Shown: in pieces, positions 1 to 9,126 of the stretch
Position numbering within the stretch: the first letter of the stretch is position 1
Layout: each line of letters opens with the position of its first letter
Assembly (NCBI RefSeq): GCF_001427105.1
Contig: NZ_LMGI01000002.1
Location: forward strand, 310,001-374,000
Length of the DNA: 64,000 nt
Source: Sphingopyxis sp. Root154
Lineage (GTDB): Bacteria > Pseudomonadota > Alphaproteobacteria > Sphingomonadales > Sphingomonadaceae
Reading direction: 5' to 3'
Position numbers and translations under genes: made by a program
The notes under the pieces: generated by a model
Told to the model about the DNA's origin: nothing
Seen by the model: the letters and a program-made list of their open reading frames with translations, nothing else
The model's database searches: none

Positions 1-915
1 CGGCAGGCTGATCTCGACCACGTCCGCGCCTGCATCCTTCAGCATCGCGATGCCGGCATCCCACATCGCGTCGATGTCGGGGTCGATGCCCTCCAATCGA
101 TATTCCTTGGGAATACCGACCGTCTTGCCCTTGAGATCGCTCGACAAAGCCGCTTCCCAATTGGGCACCGCCATATCGAGACTCGTCGCATCCTTCGGAT
201 CGAAGCCCGCCATATTCTCGAGCATGATCGCGCAATCCCTGACGTCGCGCGCCATCGGCCCCGCCTGATCGAGCGAGCTCGCGAACGCCACGATCCCCCA
301 GCGCGAGCAGCGGCCATAGGTCGGCTTGATCCCCGAAATGCCAGTAAAGGCAGCGGGCTGGCGGATCGAGCCGCCGGTGTCGGTCCCCGTCGCCGCGGGG
401 CACAGCCGCGCCGCGATCGCGGTCGAGCTGCCGCCCGACGACCCGCCCGGCGCGAGCGCGGCATTGCCGCCGTCGTTGCGCTTCCACGGGCTGATCACAT
501 TGCCGAAATAGCTCGTCTCGTTCGACGACCCCATCGCGAACTGGTCGAGGTTCAGCTTGCCGAGCATGCCGCAACCCGCGTCCCACAGCTTCGCGGACAC
601 CGTCGATTCATAGCGCGGGACGAAGCCTTCGAGCATGTGGCTCGCCGCGGTCGTCTGGACGCCGTTCGTCGCGAACAGGTCCTTCATCCCGATCGGCACG
701 CCCGACAGCGGCTTCAGCGTCCCCGCCGCACGGTCGGCATCGGCCGCCTTCGCCGCGGCGAGCGCATGCTCGGGCGTCTCGACGATAAACGCATTGAGCA
801 GCTTCGCGCCCGCGACATTGGCATTGAACGCCTCTGCCACTTCGACGGCGCTAAAATCGCCCGCGCGGTGCCCGTCGCGGATCTGCGCGACAGTAAGATT
901 CGTAAGGTCGGTCAT
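1..915 (-). CDS. gatA: Asp-tRNA(Asn)/Glu-tRNA(Gln) amidotransferase subunit A, 3' end outside window
   Basis: GatA is the amidase subunit of GatCAB, which converts misacylated Glu-tRNA(Gln) and Asp-tRNA(Asn) to Gln-tRNA and Asn-tRNA in the cytoplasm. About 305 of the usual 490 residues are visible, so the C-terminus lies beyond base 1. The amidase-signature triad can be seen: Lys near residue 78 in PIGMKDL, the GGSSGGS loop near 157-163 and Ser near 183 in [10 protein letters not shown]. The ATG at 915 overlaps the gatC stop codon by one base (TAATG), so the two genes are translationally coupled. The identification is secure. Confidence 0.96.
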   Translation of the reverse strand, partial: MTDLTNLTVAQIRDGHRAGDFSAVEVAEAFNANVAGAKLLNAFIVETPEHALAAAKAADADRAAGTLKPLSGVPIGMKDLFATNGVQTTAASHMLEGFVPRYESTVSAKLWDAGCGMLGKLNLDQFAMGSSNETSYFGNVISPWKRNDGGNAALAPGGSSGGSSTAIAARLCPAATGTDTGGSIRQPAAFTGISGIKPTYGRCSRWGIVAFASSLDQAGPMARDVRDCAIMLENMAGFDPKDATSLDMAVPNWEAALSSDLKGKTVGIPKEYRLEGIDPDIDAMWDAGIAMLKDAGADVVEISLP

Positions 916-1217
916 TATTCGATCACCTTGGGCACGCCAAAGAAGCCGTGCATCGCCGCCGGCGCATTCGCCAGCACATCGTCGCGGCGGCCGCCGCCGG
1001 TCAGCGGGTCGGCATCGACGACATCGTCGCGCAGCCGCAGCGTGTTCGGGATCACCGCCGTCATCGGCTCGACCCCGGTCACATCGACCTCGCCGAGTTG
1101 CTCGACCCAGCCCAGAATCCCGTTCAATTCGCCTTCCATCGCGGCCGCTTCGGCATCGCTGATCGCGATGCGCGCCAACGACGCAATTTTCCTCACTGTT
1201 GCCTGATCGATTGACAT
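915..1217 (-). CDS. gatC: Asp-tRNA(Asn)/Glu-tRNA(Gln) amidotransferase subunit C
   Basis: This 100-residue protein is the small GatC subunit, which wraps around and stabilises GatA in the GatCAB transamidosome. It has the family's N-terminal pattern ([12 protein letters not shown]), then the segment around [14 protein letters not shown] and a C-terminus ending in FFGVPKVIE, which is diagnostic for GatC. Length is normal. It is first in a gatC-gatA pair on the minus strand and is separated from the upstream DUF4153 gene by a palindromic repeat. gatB is not in the window. Confidence 0.96.
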   Translation of the reverse strand: MSIDQATVRKIASLARIAISDAEAAAMEGELNGILGWVEQLGEVDVTGVEPMTAVIPNTLRLRDDVVDADPLTGGGRRDDVLANAPAAMHGFFGVPKVIE

Positions 1218-1304
1218 GATCGCCCTAACTTTAACGAAGCCGCGCCGCTAGCATCCCCGTTCCGACGCTTCAAGGTGTGGCCAGCCAAACTCGCCAAAAA
1301 CCTT

Positions 1305-1373
1305 CGTCATCCCTGCGAAAGCGGGCCCCCCCAGCGCGGGGCGAACCGGGTTCCCGCTTTCGCGGGAATGACG
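1305..1373. repeat. REP-like palindrome, GCGAAAGCGGG type
   Basis: Two 21-base arms (1305-1325 and 1353-1373) are inverted copies matching at 19 of 21 positions. The outer ends read CGTCAT and ATGACG. It lies between the DUF4153 gene and gatC and could fold as a long hairpin in either transcript. The same CGTCAT/ATGACG ends occur on other palindromes in this window. Confidence 0.85.
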
Positions 1374-1398
1374 AGGAAAAAATCGTTCGCGCAGCTAC

Positions 1399-3171
1399 TT
1401 ATTCGAATGCCCCCGATTCCGGCACGCCATCTACCAATATGCGGCGTTGCTGCACCGTCTCCACGTCGATCCGCGCCTTCGACAGATCGACGTCCTGCTT
1501 TTTCGCCGGCGCGGCCTTGGCCCAATCGCCCTGCACCCACTGCCCCGCGTCATTCTGCGTCACAAAATCGAAATTGAGCGACTCGCCCGGCGCATTTTGG
1601 CCCAGCACACCGATCCTCCTGTCATCGAGCCACACCGCGACGCACGCTTTCGCGCGGCTGCACATATAGCTCGCCGCAACGCGCTCCAGCGCCTCGGCAG
1701 GCAGCGGGCGACCCGCCGGAACGACGCGCAGCCGCTCGGCAAAGGGCTTGAGCAACGTCGGCCCATCCGGCCCAGTCAAATCCCAGCGATTCTTCGCTTC
1801 CAGCGCCGCTTTCGCTGCATCGGCGCGCGCCTTGTACGGCGATCTTTCCAGCTCTTTCAACGCTGCCCGCCCGCTCGGCCCGAAATCATAGGCCAGCGCC
1901 GCCCAGTCAAATTTCTCGACCGGCGTCGCCCCCGATTTCAGCCGCGCCAGCTGGTCGCGCGTCGAAATCGCCCCGAAATCGAGGATGGGCAGCGCGAGGA
2001 ACAGCGCAAGCAGCGCCAGCCCGATCGCCAGTTTCTGTTGCAGCGGCCGCAGCCAGTCATCGAAACCGCGCCGCCCCTTCACCACCGACCACACTCCCGC
2101 GAGACCATAAGCCAGCGCGATCATCGCCGCGATCACCCCCCAGATGCGCTCGGGCGTCCAGCCGTACTGGATCACGCGCAAATGCATCGAGTAAAAGGCG
2201 ATCCCCGCGAGCGGCAGCACCGCGATGACCAGCACCGGCGCCGCCCAACGCAACATCGGGTTCGTCGCGCGGTCGTCGCTGCCGTTGCCGATCACCGCAT
2301 TGGCGAGCAGCACCGCGAACGCCGCGACTCCCATCATCACCGCCGCTGTCGAAAATCCCGAATCCCAAAGCTTTTGCAGCCCCGTCCCCGCCAGCGAGAG
2401 CAGGAACAGCACCAGCGCGACCGCCAGCACCGGCGCCAGCACCGCGAGTACCATCATCACCAGCCGCTGCAGCGTCGAAACGAGCTTGTCGCGCTCGCGC
2501 AGCAGGCCGACCGCGCCGCCGAACGCCGCGCCTGCCAGCATCCAGCCGAACCATTCGTCGTTCAGCAGGTCGAAGATCAGGTTGATCCCGATCAGCTTGA
2601 ACATCTGCCCGATCAACACGACGAGCAGGAAGGTGATGCCGACGAACGCGAGGCTCGCCGCGCCGATCACCGCATCGGTCCAGGCATGGCTGTGGAGCCG
2701 CTCATACGGCATCTGCCAAAGCTTCCAGAACCGCCAGTCGGGCGCGACATCGCGCCGCGTCTGGAACAAAGGCGTCGCGACGAGCACCGCGAGGATTCCT
2801 GACCAGAACGGCCATTCGACCGGATTTCCCCGAATATTATACGCCGCGGTCTGCCATGCGATCAGCCCGAGGATCACGCCCCAGATCAGCGAGAATCCCA
2901 ATGCCCAGCGCCAGCGCCGAAGCTCGACGCCGAGCACGAACACCACCGCCGCGGCCGCGACGCCGGTCGCCAGCGCGCTCCGCCAATCGGCCAGCGCGTC
3001 GTCATAGTGATGGCTGATCAACAGGTGAAACGCCAGGCCCGCCGCCGCGCAGATCGCCGCCATGATCCACGGGCGCAGCGGCCAGGGCAGGTCATTGTCG
3101 TCGAGACGCGCCGAAACGCGCGACGATCGGGCGGACGAATCGGGTGCGGCGGGTGCGGTCGTGTCGGTCAT
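1399..3171 (-). CDS. DUF4153 domain-containing multi-spanning membrane protein
   Basis: A 590-residue protein of unknown function resembling the DUF4153 family. A short Ser/Ala/Asp-rich cytoplasmic N-terminus is followed by ten or more hydrophobic segments, roughly residues 35-410, and then a soluble C-terminal part of about 180 residues that is probably on the outer face of the inner membrane. The start is set at ATG 3171 (MTDTTAPAAP); an in-frame start 30 bases upstream would add an unlikely basic peptide. It is transcribed towards gatC but separated from it by 181 bases with a palindrome. The family is not characterised biochemically. Confidence 0.8.
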   Translation of the reverse strand: MTDTTAPAAPDSSARSSRVSARLDDNDLPWPLRPWIMAAICAAAGLAFHLLISHHYDDALADWRSALATGVAAAAVVFVLGVELRRWRWALGFSLIWGVILGLIAWQTAAYNIRGNPVEWPFWSGILAVLVATPLFQTRRDVAPDWRFWKLWQMPYERLHSHAWTDAVIGAASLAFVGITFLLVVLIGQMFKLIGINLIFDLLNDEWFGWMLAGAAFGGAVGLLRERDKLVSTLQRLVMMVLAVLAPVLAVALVLFLLSLAGTGLQKLWDSGFSTAAVMMGVAAFAVLLANAVIGNGSDDRATNPMLRWAAPVLVIAVLPLAGIAFYSMHLRVIQYGWTPERIWGVIAAMIALAYGLAGVWSVVKGRRGFDDWLRPLQQKLAIGLALLALFLALPILDFGAISTRDQLARLKSGATPVEKFDWAALAYDFGPSGRAALKELERSPYKARADAAKAALEAKNRWDLTGPDGPTLLKPFAERLRVVPAGRPLPAEALERVAASYMCSRAKACVAVWLDDRRIGVLGQNAPGESLNFDFVTQNDAGQWVQGDWAKAAPAKKQDVDLSKARIDVETVQQRRILVDGVPESGAFE

Positions 3172-3195
3172 GGACCTCAATCTATCCCGTAACCT

Positions 3196-3300
3196 CGTCA
3201 TCCTGAACTTGTTTCAGAGCCTGCCCCGGACCCGATCCGGGATCCATCGCCTATGGACACGAGTTAAGACCATGAATGCTGAAACGAGTTCGGCATGACG
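3196..3300. repeat. Composite REP-like element with a nested second palindrome unit
   Basis: Outer arms of 22 bases (3196-3217 and 3279-3300) pair as an inverted repeat with ends CGTCAT and ATGACG and a GAAC(T/C)(T/C)GTTTCAG core. Inside them is a unit of a different palindrome, CCCCGGACCCGATCCGGG, related to the elements at 4648, 17057, 23714 and 55027. The element fills the gap between two divergent genes. Confidence 0.8.
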
Positions 3301-3362
3301 AGTTATTTGTAGGCGGGCACGGGAGCGGCTAGAGAGGCCCGCAATCCGTCTCCCCCGACCGT

Positions 3363-4664
3363 ATGGAACCCCATTTGGCCCGCAAATTCCTCTACATCAT
3401 CGCCGCCATCATCCTGCTGATCGTCGCTGCCGGGGTTGTGTACCAGCTCTTCCCGGGCTGGATCGCGCGCACCGCCTTCGTCCCCAGCACCGAATTCAAA
3501 CCTCAGGCCGCGGTCGCCCCCAACGCCTATGACGATCCGAAAATGTGGTTCGCGCGCCCGGGCATGGACAAGGATCCGTCGGCCTGGCGCCCCGCCGCCG
3601 ACGGCAGCGAAACCCCCGGCACAGAAGACACCAAAACGGGCGACCAGCTCGTCCCTCCGGCCAATGCCGCGCCCACCGCGACCGAAGCCGCGACGCCGAA
3701 AGGCGACGCCGCGGTCTTCTTTGTCCACCCGACCAGCTATTACAGCCGCTCGAGCTGGAACGCCCCGCTCGAGGATCGCGATTCCGACCACCGCGCCAAT
3801 CTCTTCGTGCAGGGCATGGCGAGCGCCTTTGCCGACGCCGGCGAAATCTGGGCCCCGCGCTACCGCCAGGCGACGCTCGGCGCCTTCCTCGCCGAGGACC
3901 GCGTGACCGCGGGCAAGGCGATCGATTCGGCCTACCGCGACGTCGAGGAGGCGTTCGACGCCTTCCTCGCCGCGCAGCCGAAGAACAAGCCGATCATCCT
4001 CGCGGGCCACAGCCAGGGCGCGCTCCACCTCACCACGCTGCTCAAAAACAAGATCGCCGGCACGCCGCTCGCGAAGCGCATCGTCGCGGCGTACGTCATC
4101 GGCTGGCCGGTCAGTCTCGACACCGACATCGCCGGGCTCGGCCTTCCAGCCTGCCAGACCCCCGAACAAAAGGGCTGCCTCGTCGGCTGGGCGACCTTCG
4201 CCGAGCCCGCCGATCCCGCGATGGTCACCGCCGCCTATGACGGCACGATCGGGTTCGACGGCCGCCCGCGCGCCGAAACGCGGATGCTCTGCACCAACCC
4301 GCTCACCGGCATCCCCGACACCGAAGCGCCGCCCGAGGGGAATATCGGCACGCTGAAGCCGACCGAAGGTTTCAAGAGCGGGTCGTTGATCGCAGGCAAG
4401 ATCGGCGCGAAATGCGACGACACGCGCGGTTTCCTGATGATTGGCGATGCCGACATCGCGAAAAAATATGTCGTCGCGGGCTATGTGCTCCCCGGCAACA
4501 ATTACCACGTCTACGACATCACCCTCTTCTGGGCGAACGTCCGCGCCGACGCACTCCGCCGCCTCGCGACTTACGAAGGTAAACCGTCGCCGGTGCCGCC
4601 CGCCGCGGCGCCGATGCCTCCTCCCGCTGTGCCCGCTCCCCCACCTTCGTCACCCCGGACTTGA
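3363..4664 (+). CDS. DUF3089 domain-containing alpha/beta hydrolase-fold protein
   Basis: A 433-residue protein with an N-terminal membrane anchor (residues 7-28, KFLYIIAAIILLIVAAG) and then a DUF3089 domain of the alpha/beta hydrolase superfamily. The nucleophile elbow GHSQG is at about 215-219, preceded by an IILA strand, and VHPTSYYSR near 121-129 is typical of the family. The substrate is unknown. The tail after residue 410 is Pro/Ala-rich. The final residues and the TGA stop come from a palindromic repeat unit at 4648-4674, so the original C-terminus may have been replaced. The product is probably a periplasm-facing membrane protein. Confidence 0.82.
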   Translation: MEPHLARKFLYIIAAIILLIVAAGVVYQLFPGWIARTAFVPSTEFKPQAAVAPNAYDDPKMWFARPGMDKDPSAWRPAADGSETPGTEDTKTGDQLVPPANAAPTATEAATPKGDAAVFFVHPTSYYSRSSWNAPLEDRDSDHRANLFVQGMASAFADAGEIWAPRYRQATLGAFLAEDRVTAGKAIDSAYRDVEEAFDAFLAAQPKNKPIILAGHSQGALHLTTLLKNKIAGTPLAKRIVAAYVIGWPVSLDTDIAGLGLPACQTPEQKGCLVGWATFAEPADPAMVTAAYDGTIGFDGRPRAETRMLCTNPLTGIPDTEAPPEGNIGTLKPTEGFKSGSLIAGKIGAKCDDTRGFLMIGDADIAKKYVVAGYVLPGNNYHVYDITLFWANVRADALRRLATYEGKPSPVPPAAAPMPPPAVPAPPPSSPRT

Positions 4665-4674
4665 TCCGGGTCCC
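4648..4674. repeat. Single REP-like unit overlapping a gene end
   Basis: One arm of the CCCGGACTTGATCCGGG family, starting CGTCACC. It covers the last codons and the TGA stop (4662-4664) of the DUF3089 gene and ends six bases before the ruvX start. It has no inverted partner nearby. Confidence 0.8.
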
Positions 4675-4679
4675 GCTCG

Positions 4680-5141
4680 ATGATCACCACCGCCGCCCCC
4701 GACTTCGCCGCCAACTTCCCGAACGGCGGCCGCATGATGGGGCTCGACGTCGGCACCAAGACGATCGGCATCGCCTTCTGCGACGTGAACTGGAGCTTCG
4801 CGACCCCCGACAAGACGATCATCCGCAAGAAATTCTCGGTTGATCTCGAGGCCCTGAAAGCCCTCATCGCGCAGCACAGCATCGTCGGCCTCGTCGTCGG
4901 CCTCCCCCTCAATATGGACGGCACCGACAGCCCGCGCACCCAAAGCACCCGCGCCTTCGCGCGCAACCTCGCCCCGCTCGCCCTCCCCCTCCTCCTCTGG
5001 GACGAACGCTGGTCGACCGCCGCGGTCGAACGCGCGATGATCGCCGCCGACGTCAGCCGCGCCAAACGCGCCGAACGCGTCGACAGCGCCGCCGCGGCCT
5101 TCATCCTTCAGGGCGCGATCGACGCGATGACGCGGGGTTGA
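4680..5141 (+). CDS. ruvX: Holliday junction resolvase-like protein RuvX (YqgF)
   Basis: This 153-residue protein is a RuvX/YqgF RNase H-fold nuclease, a family linked to 16S rRNA 5'-end maturation and proposed as a Holliday junction resolvase. [13 protein letters not shown] near residue 21 carries the first catalytic Asp. GLPLNMDG and WDERWST follow, and a late Asp lies in [11 protein letters not shown]. Start ATG 4680 has no clear Shine-Dalgarno; an internal Met at residue 19 or 20 is possible and would shorten the N-terminus to the usual length. The stop codon overlaps the TTG start of the next gene. Confidence 0.92.
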   Translation: MITTAAPDFAANFPNGGRMMGLDVGTKTIGIAFCDVNWSFATPDKTIIRKKFSVDLEALKALIAQHSIVGLVVGLPLNMDGTDSPRTQSTRAFARNLAPLALPLLLWDERWSTAAVERAMIAADVSRAKRAERVDSAAAAFILQGAIDAMTRG

Positions 5142-5455
5142 GCGAATATATCCTGATCTGGCTTGGCGTCGCGAACGGCATCGCCTTCGGCCTGATGGTC
5201 GCCGACAAGCGCCGCGCCGAGGCGGGCACGCGCCGCATATCCGAAGGCACTTTGCTCGGCTGGGCTTGGCTCGGCGGCGCCATCGGCACTTGCGCGGCCT
5301 CGCGCCTCGTCCGGCACAAGACGCGCAAACAGCCCTTTGCGGCAAAAATGGTCCTGCTCTGCGCCGCCGAAATCGTCCTGCTCGGGCTTTGGGCGCTCGA
5401 TTTGCTCAAGCCGATCGTCGCCGCGGTGCTTGCTTATTTACCCCCGTCTGCGTAG
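5138..5455 (+). CDS. DUF1294 family small membrane protein
   Basis: A 105-residue membrane protein of the DUF1294 family, function unknown. It starts with TTG inside the sequence TTGA that ends ruvX, so it is translationally coupled. It has a first hydrophobic segment at residues 4-20, the family motif DKRRA near 23-27, a middle hydrophobic stretch with [14 protein letters not shown], the conserved RHKTRKQPF and a last membrane segment near 75-95. It lies just before pyrB, but no functional link is evident. Confidence 0.82.
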   Translation: MSEYILIWLGVANGIAFGLMVADKRRAEAGTRRISEGTLLGWAWLGGAIGTCAASRLVRHKTRKQPFAAKMVLLCAAEIVLLGLWALDLLKPIVAAVLAYLPPSA

Positions 5456-5468
5456 ACGCTCGGCTTTA

Positions 5469-6464
5469 ATGACAAGCTCCACACTCCGACCCGCCAGCGA
5501 CTATCCGCCCGGCGGCGATGCCTTTCGCCATCGCCACCTGATCGGCATCGCCCAGCTGACCCCATGGGAGATCAGCTACGTCCTCGACGCCGCCGAGGAG
5601 TGGGTCGATCTCAACCGCTCGGGCGCCGCGAAGCATGACGACCGGCTCGCCGGGCTCACGATCATCAACGCCTTTTTCGAAAATTCGACGCGCACGCTTC
5701 TGTCGTTCGAAATCGCGGGCAAGCGCCTCGGCGCCGACGTCGTCAACATGCACGCCGCACAATCGAGCGTGAAGAAGGGCGAGACGCTGATCGACACCGC
5801 GATGACGCTCAACGCGATGCGCGCCGACGCGATGGTGATCCGCCACGGCAGCTCGGGTGCGGTCCAGCTCATCGCCGACAAGGTCGACTGCCCCGTGCTC
5901 AACGCGGGCGACGGCCGCCACGAACATCCGACGCAGGCGTTGCTCGACGCGCTCACCATCCGCCGCCGCCTCGGCCGCGTCGAGGGGCTCACGATCGCGA
6001 TCTGCGGCGACGTCCTCCACAGCCGCGTCGCGCGCTCGAACATCCTCGCGCTGACCCTGCTCGGCAACGAAGTGCGCGTCGTCGCGCCGCCGACGCTCAC
6101 CCCGCCCGCGATCGATCGCATGCATGTAACGACCTTCACCGACATGGACGAAGGCATCAAGGACGCCGACGTCGTGATGATGCTCCGCCTCCAGAACGAG
6201 CGCATGGACGGTGCCTACCTGCCCAGCGCCCGCGAATATCACGCGCTCTACGGCCTAACCCCCAAGCGGCTCGAAAAAGCGAAACCCGATGCCATCGTCA
6301 TGCACCCCGGCCCGATGAACCGCGGGGTCGAAATCGACAGCAGCGTCGCCGACGATCCCGTCCGCTCGACGATCACCGAACAGGTCGAAATGGGGGTCGC
6401 GGTGCGCATGGCCTGCCTCGACATCCTGACGCGCCGCAAGCGGGGAGTCGTCGGATGGAACTGA
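5469..6464 (+). CDS. pyrB: Aspartate carbamoyltransferase catalytic subunit
   Basis: PyrB condenses carbamoyl phosphate with L-aspartate to carbamoyl aspartate, the committed step of pyrimidine synthesis. The 331-residue chain has the carbamoyl-phosphate motif STRT at 73-76 ([13 protein letters not shown]), [14 protein letters not shown] in the middle and [12 protein letters not shown] near the C-terminus. Start ATG 5469 gives the normal family length. The last ten bases overlap the pyrC-like gene (ATG 6455), as in Pseudomonas-type pyrBC' pairs where the PyrC-like chain forms part of the transcarbamoylase. No pyrI is present here. Confidence 0.97.
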   Translation: MTSSTLRPASDYPPGGDAFRHRHLIGIAQLTPWEISYVLDAAEEWVDLNRSGAAKHDDRLAGLTIINAFFENSTRTLLSFEIAGKRLGADVVNMHAAQSSVKKGETLIDTAMTLNAMRADAMVIRHGSSGAVQLIADKVDCPVLNAGDGRHEHPTQALLDALTIRRRLGRVEGLTIAICGDVLHSRVARSNILALTLLGNEVRVVAPPTLTPPAIDRMHVTTFTDMDEGIKDADVVMMLRLQNERMDGAYLPSAREYHALYGLTPKRLEKAKPDAIVMHPGPMNRGVEIDSSVADDPVRSTITEQVEMGVAVRMACLDILTRRKRGVVGWN

Positions 6465-7678
6465 AACCGCTCCACATCGTGGGCGCGTTGCTGGTCGACG
6501 GCGACACGCCGCGCCCCGGCAGCCTGCTCGTCGCCGACGGCCGCATCGCCGCCATCGATCCGACCGACATCCCCGACGGCGCCGAGACCGTCGACGCCAG
6601 GGGCCAGTGGCTCGCCCCCGGCATCATCGACCTCGGTGTCTTCGCGACCGACAAGCCCGCCTTTCACTTCGGCGGCATCACGCGCGCCGCGCTGATGCCC
6701 GACAACGGCCCGCTCGACGGCGCCGGGCTCGTCGAGCGCGCCGCGAAGGGCGGCAAGCCCGACCTTTGGGTCCACCCGCTCGCCGCCGCAACGAAAGGGC
6801 TCGCAGGCACGGAACTCGCCGAAATCGGCCTGATGAAACAGGCGGGCGCGCGCGCCATCGCCACCGGCCGCGCCCGCATTACCGACAGCGGCGTGATGCG
6901 CCGCGTCCTCGCCTACGCCGCCTCGCTCGGCCTCGTCACGATCATCCACGCCGAGGATGAAGGGCTGACCGCCGGCGCGGTCGCGACCGACGGCGAGATG
7001 GCGACGCGCCTCGGCCTCGCCTCCGCCCCCGCCATCGCCGAGGCGATCGCGATCGCACGCGACCTCGCGCTCGTCGAGGAGACCGGCGCGCCCGTCCACT
7101 TCCGGCAAGTGACCACCGCGCGCGGGCTCGACCTGATCCGCGCCGCCAAGGCGAAGGGGCTACCCGTCCTCTGCGGCATCACCCCCGCGCACCTGCTGCT
7201 CTCCGACACCGCGATCGGTGATTTCCGTACCTTCGCGCGCCTGTCGCCGCCGCTCCGGTCGGAGGACGATCGCCACGCGTGCCTCGCCGCGATCGCCGAC
7301 GGCACGATCGACATCCTCGCCTCGGGCCACGACCCGCGGGGCCCCGAGGACAAGCGCCTGCCCTTCGCCGAAGCTCTGCCCGGCATGGCGGGCGCCGAAA
7401 CCCTGCTCGCGCTCGGCCTCGGTCTCGTGCGCGACGGCCATATCTCGCCCGGCCGCCTGTTCGAACTGCTCGCGGCCACTCCCGCCTGCCTGCTCGGCGT
7501 CGACGCCGGCAAACTCGCGGTGGGCAAGGAAGCCGACCTCATCCTCGTCGACGAGGGTACGCCGTGGCAGGTCGACGCCAAGAAGATGGCCGCCTGGGCC
7601 GGCAACACCCCCTTCGACGGCATGCCCGTCCAGGGCCGCGCGACGATGATGTGGAAGGGCGGGTTGCGCATTCGCTAG
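6455..7678 (+). CDS. Dihydroorotase-like protein without metal ligands (PyrC' pseudoenzyme)
   Basis: A 407-residue amidohydrolase-fold protein of the type I dihydroorotase family, overlapping pyrB by ten bases. The residues that bind zinc in active dihydroorotase are changed. After PGIIDL (residues 55-60) the expected HxH reads GVF. The usual second-shell VHxxHVST reads VHFRQVTT, and the catalytic ATDHAPH region reads [13 protein letters not shown] is kept. The protein is therefore predicted to be inactive as a dihydroorotase and to act as a structural partner of PyrB, as shown for the pyrC' product of Pseudomonas. A true PyrC should lie elsewhere in the genome. Confidence 0.85.
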   Translation: MELKPLHIVGALLVDGDTPRPGSLLVADGRIAAIDPTDIPDGAETVDARGQWLAPGIIDLGVFATDKPAFHFGGITRAALMPDNGPLDGAGLVERAAKGGKPDLWVHPLAAATKGLAGTELAEIGLMKQAGARAIATGRARITDSGVMRRVLAYAASLGLVTIIHAEDEGLTAGAVATDGEMATRLGLASAPAIAEAIAIARDLALVEETGAPVHFRQVTTARGLDLIRAAKAKGLPVLCGITPAHLLLSDTAIGDFRTFARLSPPLRSEDDRHACLAAIADGTIDILASGHDPRGPEDKRLPFAEALPGMAGAETLLALGLGLVRDGHISPGRLFELLAATPACLLGVDAGKLAVGKEADLILVDEGTPWQVDAKKMAAWAGNTPFDGMPVQGRATMMWKGGLRIR

Positions 7679-7809
7679 ACTCCGCAAGACTAGCCGCCCT
7701 AAATCCTTCGACCGCTACAGAAATACCGCCGACTTAACCGATTGACGACCTCCGCCGATCCCATCACAGAAGTCTCGGGCTTCGGCTCGGGGCTAAAGGG
7801 GGAGCGAAT

Positions 7810-9027
7810 ATGGAAAAGGCGATATTGTTTTTGACGGCTGCCGCACTGATCGCGCAGCCGGTTGCGGCGCAGGAGGCTGATACCGATGCCGATATGGCCC
7901 AGGAAATTGCCGAAGATGCTGCGCGTGATCTCAAGGACAGTCGCTTTTACAACAAGCCGGGCGCCAGCCGCGCGGAATATAACGCCGATTGGCAAAGCTG
8001 CCGTTTGATCGCACGCGGGTCCCAGACACCGGCCGGATCGGTGCCGATCTATGATCCCGCGATGTACAACCCCGCGATCTCGCCGCTTGCTGCGGGTATC
8101 GGCAGCGGAATCGGTGCGGCCATCGGCGCCGCCATCGTCGAAGGCCAGATGCGCCGCGCCAACCGGAAAAACTGCTTGCTGATCAAGGGATGGCGCCTGG
8201 TGGACCTTCCTGCCGCGCAGGCCGCGAAGGTCGCCGCCATGCCGGACGCCGAACGGCAAAGCTATTTCGAAACCGTGGTTGGCGCGCAGACGGTCGACGG
8301 CGACATTACCGAAATGACCAGCTTCACGCCGGTGGCGGACGACAAGCTGAATATGAGCGGCACGCTCGCCGGCCCGCCGTCGCTGTTTCTGGGCAAGAAA
8401 GTCGATCCCAAAGCACCGCTAGCGCTTGCGGACAATGAAGGCGCGCTGGTCATCGCGTTCCGCCGCAACGATGCCGGAAGCGCGGGACGGTCCGGCCGCG
8501 TCCAGATCCGCCGTTTCGACCGTGAAAATGGCGACCTTTTCTATCAGCCGCGCGATTGGAAGAAAAAAGGCGATCGCACCACCTATGGCAGCGAATTTGT
8601 CAGCAAGGACAAGAAGTCGGCCTATGAATTGCAGGTCGTGAAGCTGACCCCGGGTTGGTATGTCTTGCAAACCGATGCGGTGGGTACGGTTCTACCCAAC
8701 ACAACCAATTGCTTTGGCGCTCCGGCTTTTGAGATCAAGGCAGGCGAATATGCCTATCTCGCCGACGCGTCTCCCTTTCTCGGCGCAAAACTGGCAACGG
8801 GTGGCGAGCACAGCGGCATGGGCTATGCGCGCAACTTCGACGAAGCCAAGGCCGCAATGGCGGGTTTTCAGCCCGATGCAGCGGCGCGGATGGTCGAAGC
8901 CCGGATCGAAAATCGCGCGACCTACAGCTGCGCCGGACAGGTGATGACGCGCATGGATTTCCCCGGAGTGACCGAGGTTGTTCCTGCTCCCGTCGCCAAA
9001 AACATGGCTGGATCGGCAGGATCATAA
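7810..9027 (+). CDS. Secreted protein of unknown function with a glycine-zipper segment
   Basis: A 405-residue protein with a signal peptide (cleavage expected after PVAAQ near residue 21). A possible glycine-zipper stretch at about 95-115 (LAAGIGSGIGAAIGAAI) is followed by a large soluble domain with several cysteines that I do not recognise. The ATG at 7810 follows a purine-rich GGGGGAG at 7799-7805. GC content is somewhat lower than in the flanking genes. It stands alone, with the pyrB-pyrC' pair upstream and a convergent minus-strand gene downstream. It is likely periplasmic or envelope-associated. Confidence 0.7.
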   Translation: MEKAILFLTAAALIAQPVAAQEADTDADMAQEIAEDAARDLKDSRFYNKPGASRAEYNADWQSCRLIARGSQTPAGSVPIYDPAMYNPAISPLAAGIGSGIGAAIGAAIVEGQMRRANRKNCLLIKGWRLVDLPAAQAAKVAAMPDAERQSYFETVVGAQTVDGDITEMTSFTPVADDKLNMSGTLAGPPSLFLGKKVDPKAPLALADNEGALVIAFRRNDAGSAGRSGRVQIRRFDRENGDLFYQPRDWKKKGDRTTYGSEFVSKDKKSAYELQVVKLTPGWYVLQTDAVGTVLPNTTNCFGAPAFEIKAGEYAYLADASPFLGAKLATGGEHSGMGYARNFDEAKAAMAGFQPDAAARMVEARIENRATYSCAGQVMTRMDFPGVTEVVPAPVAKNMAGSAGS

Positions 9028-9031
9028 AAGC

Positions 9032-9070
9032 CTTGGCCCGCCCGAGACCTCACGGACCGGGCGGGCCAAG
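9032..9070. terminator. Strong hairpin between convergent genes
   Basis: Perfect 13-base arms, CTTGGCCCGCCCG (9032-9044) and its complement (9058-9070), lie just after the secreted-protein gene. On the minus strand the hairpin is followed by CTTTTAT. On the plus strand no T-run follows. It probably terminates or stabilises transcripts from both directions. Confidence 0.7.
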
Positions 9071-9072
9071 AC

Positions 9073-9104
9073 AAAAGAGGCGCGGCCTCGCGGCCACGCC
9101 CCTC
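9073..9104 (-). terminator. Rho-independent terminator of the SPOR/ParA operon
   Basis: Read on the minus strand, GGCGTGGCC pairs with GGCCGCGCC around a GCGA loop with one wobble pair, followed directly by TCTTTTGT. It lies 20-50 bases after the stop of the SPOR-domain lipoprotein gene. Confidence 0.75.
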
Positions 9105-9126
9105 CCCCTTATCCGGGTAAAGTCTT

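Noticed and set aside
1447..2802. A 451-codon open frame on the plus strand opposite the DUF4153 gene
   Set aside because: Its composition is Arg/Gln/His-rich as expected for the antisense of a GC3-biased gene. The minus-strand frame has clear membrane helices and family features.
3303..4508. A 401-codon minus-strand frame opposite the DUF3089 gene
   Set aside because: It is an antisense shadow; the plus strand encodes a recognised hydrolase fold with a GHSQG motif.
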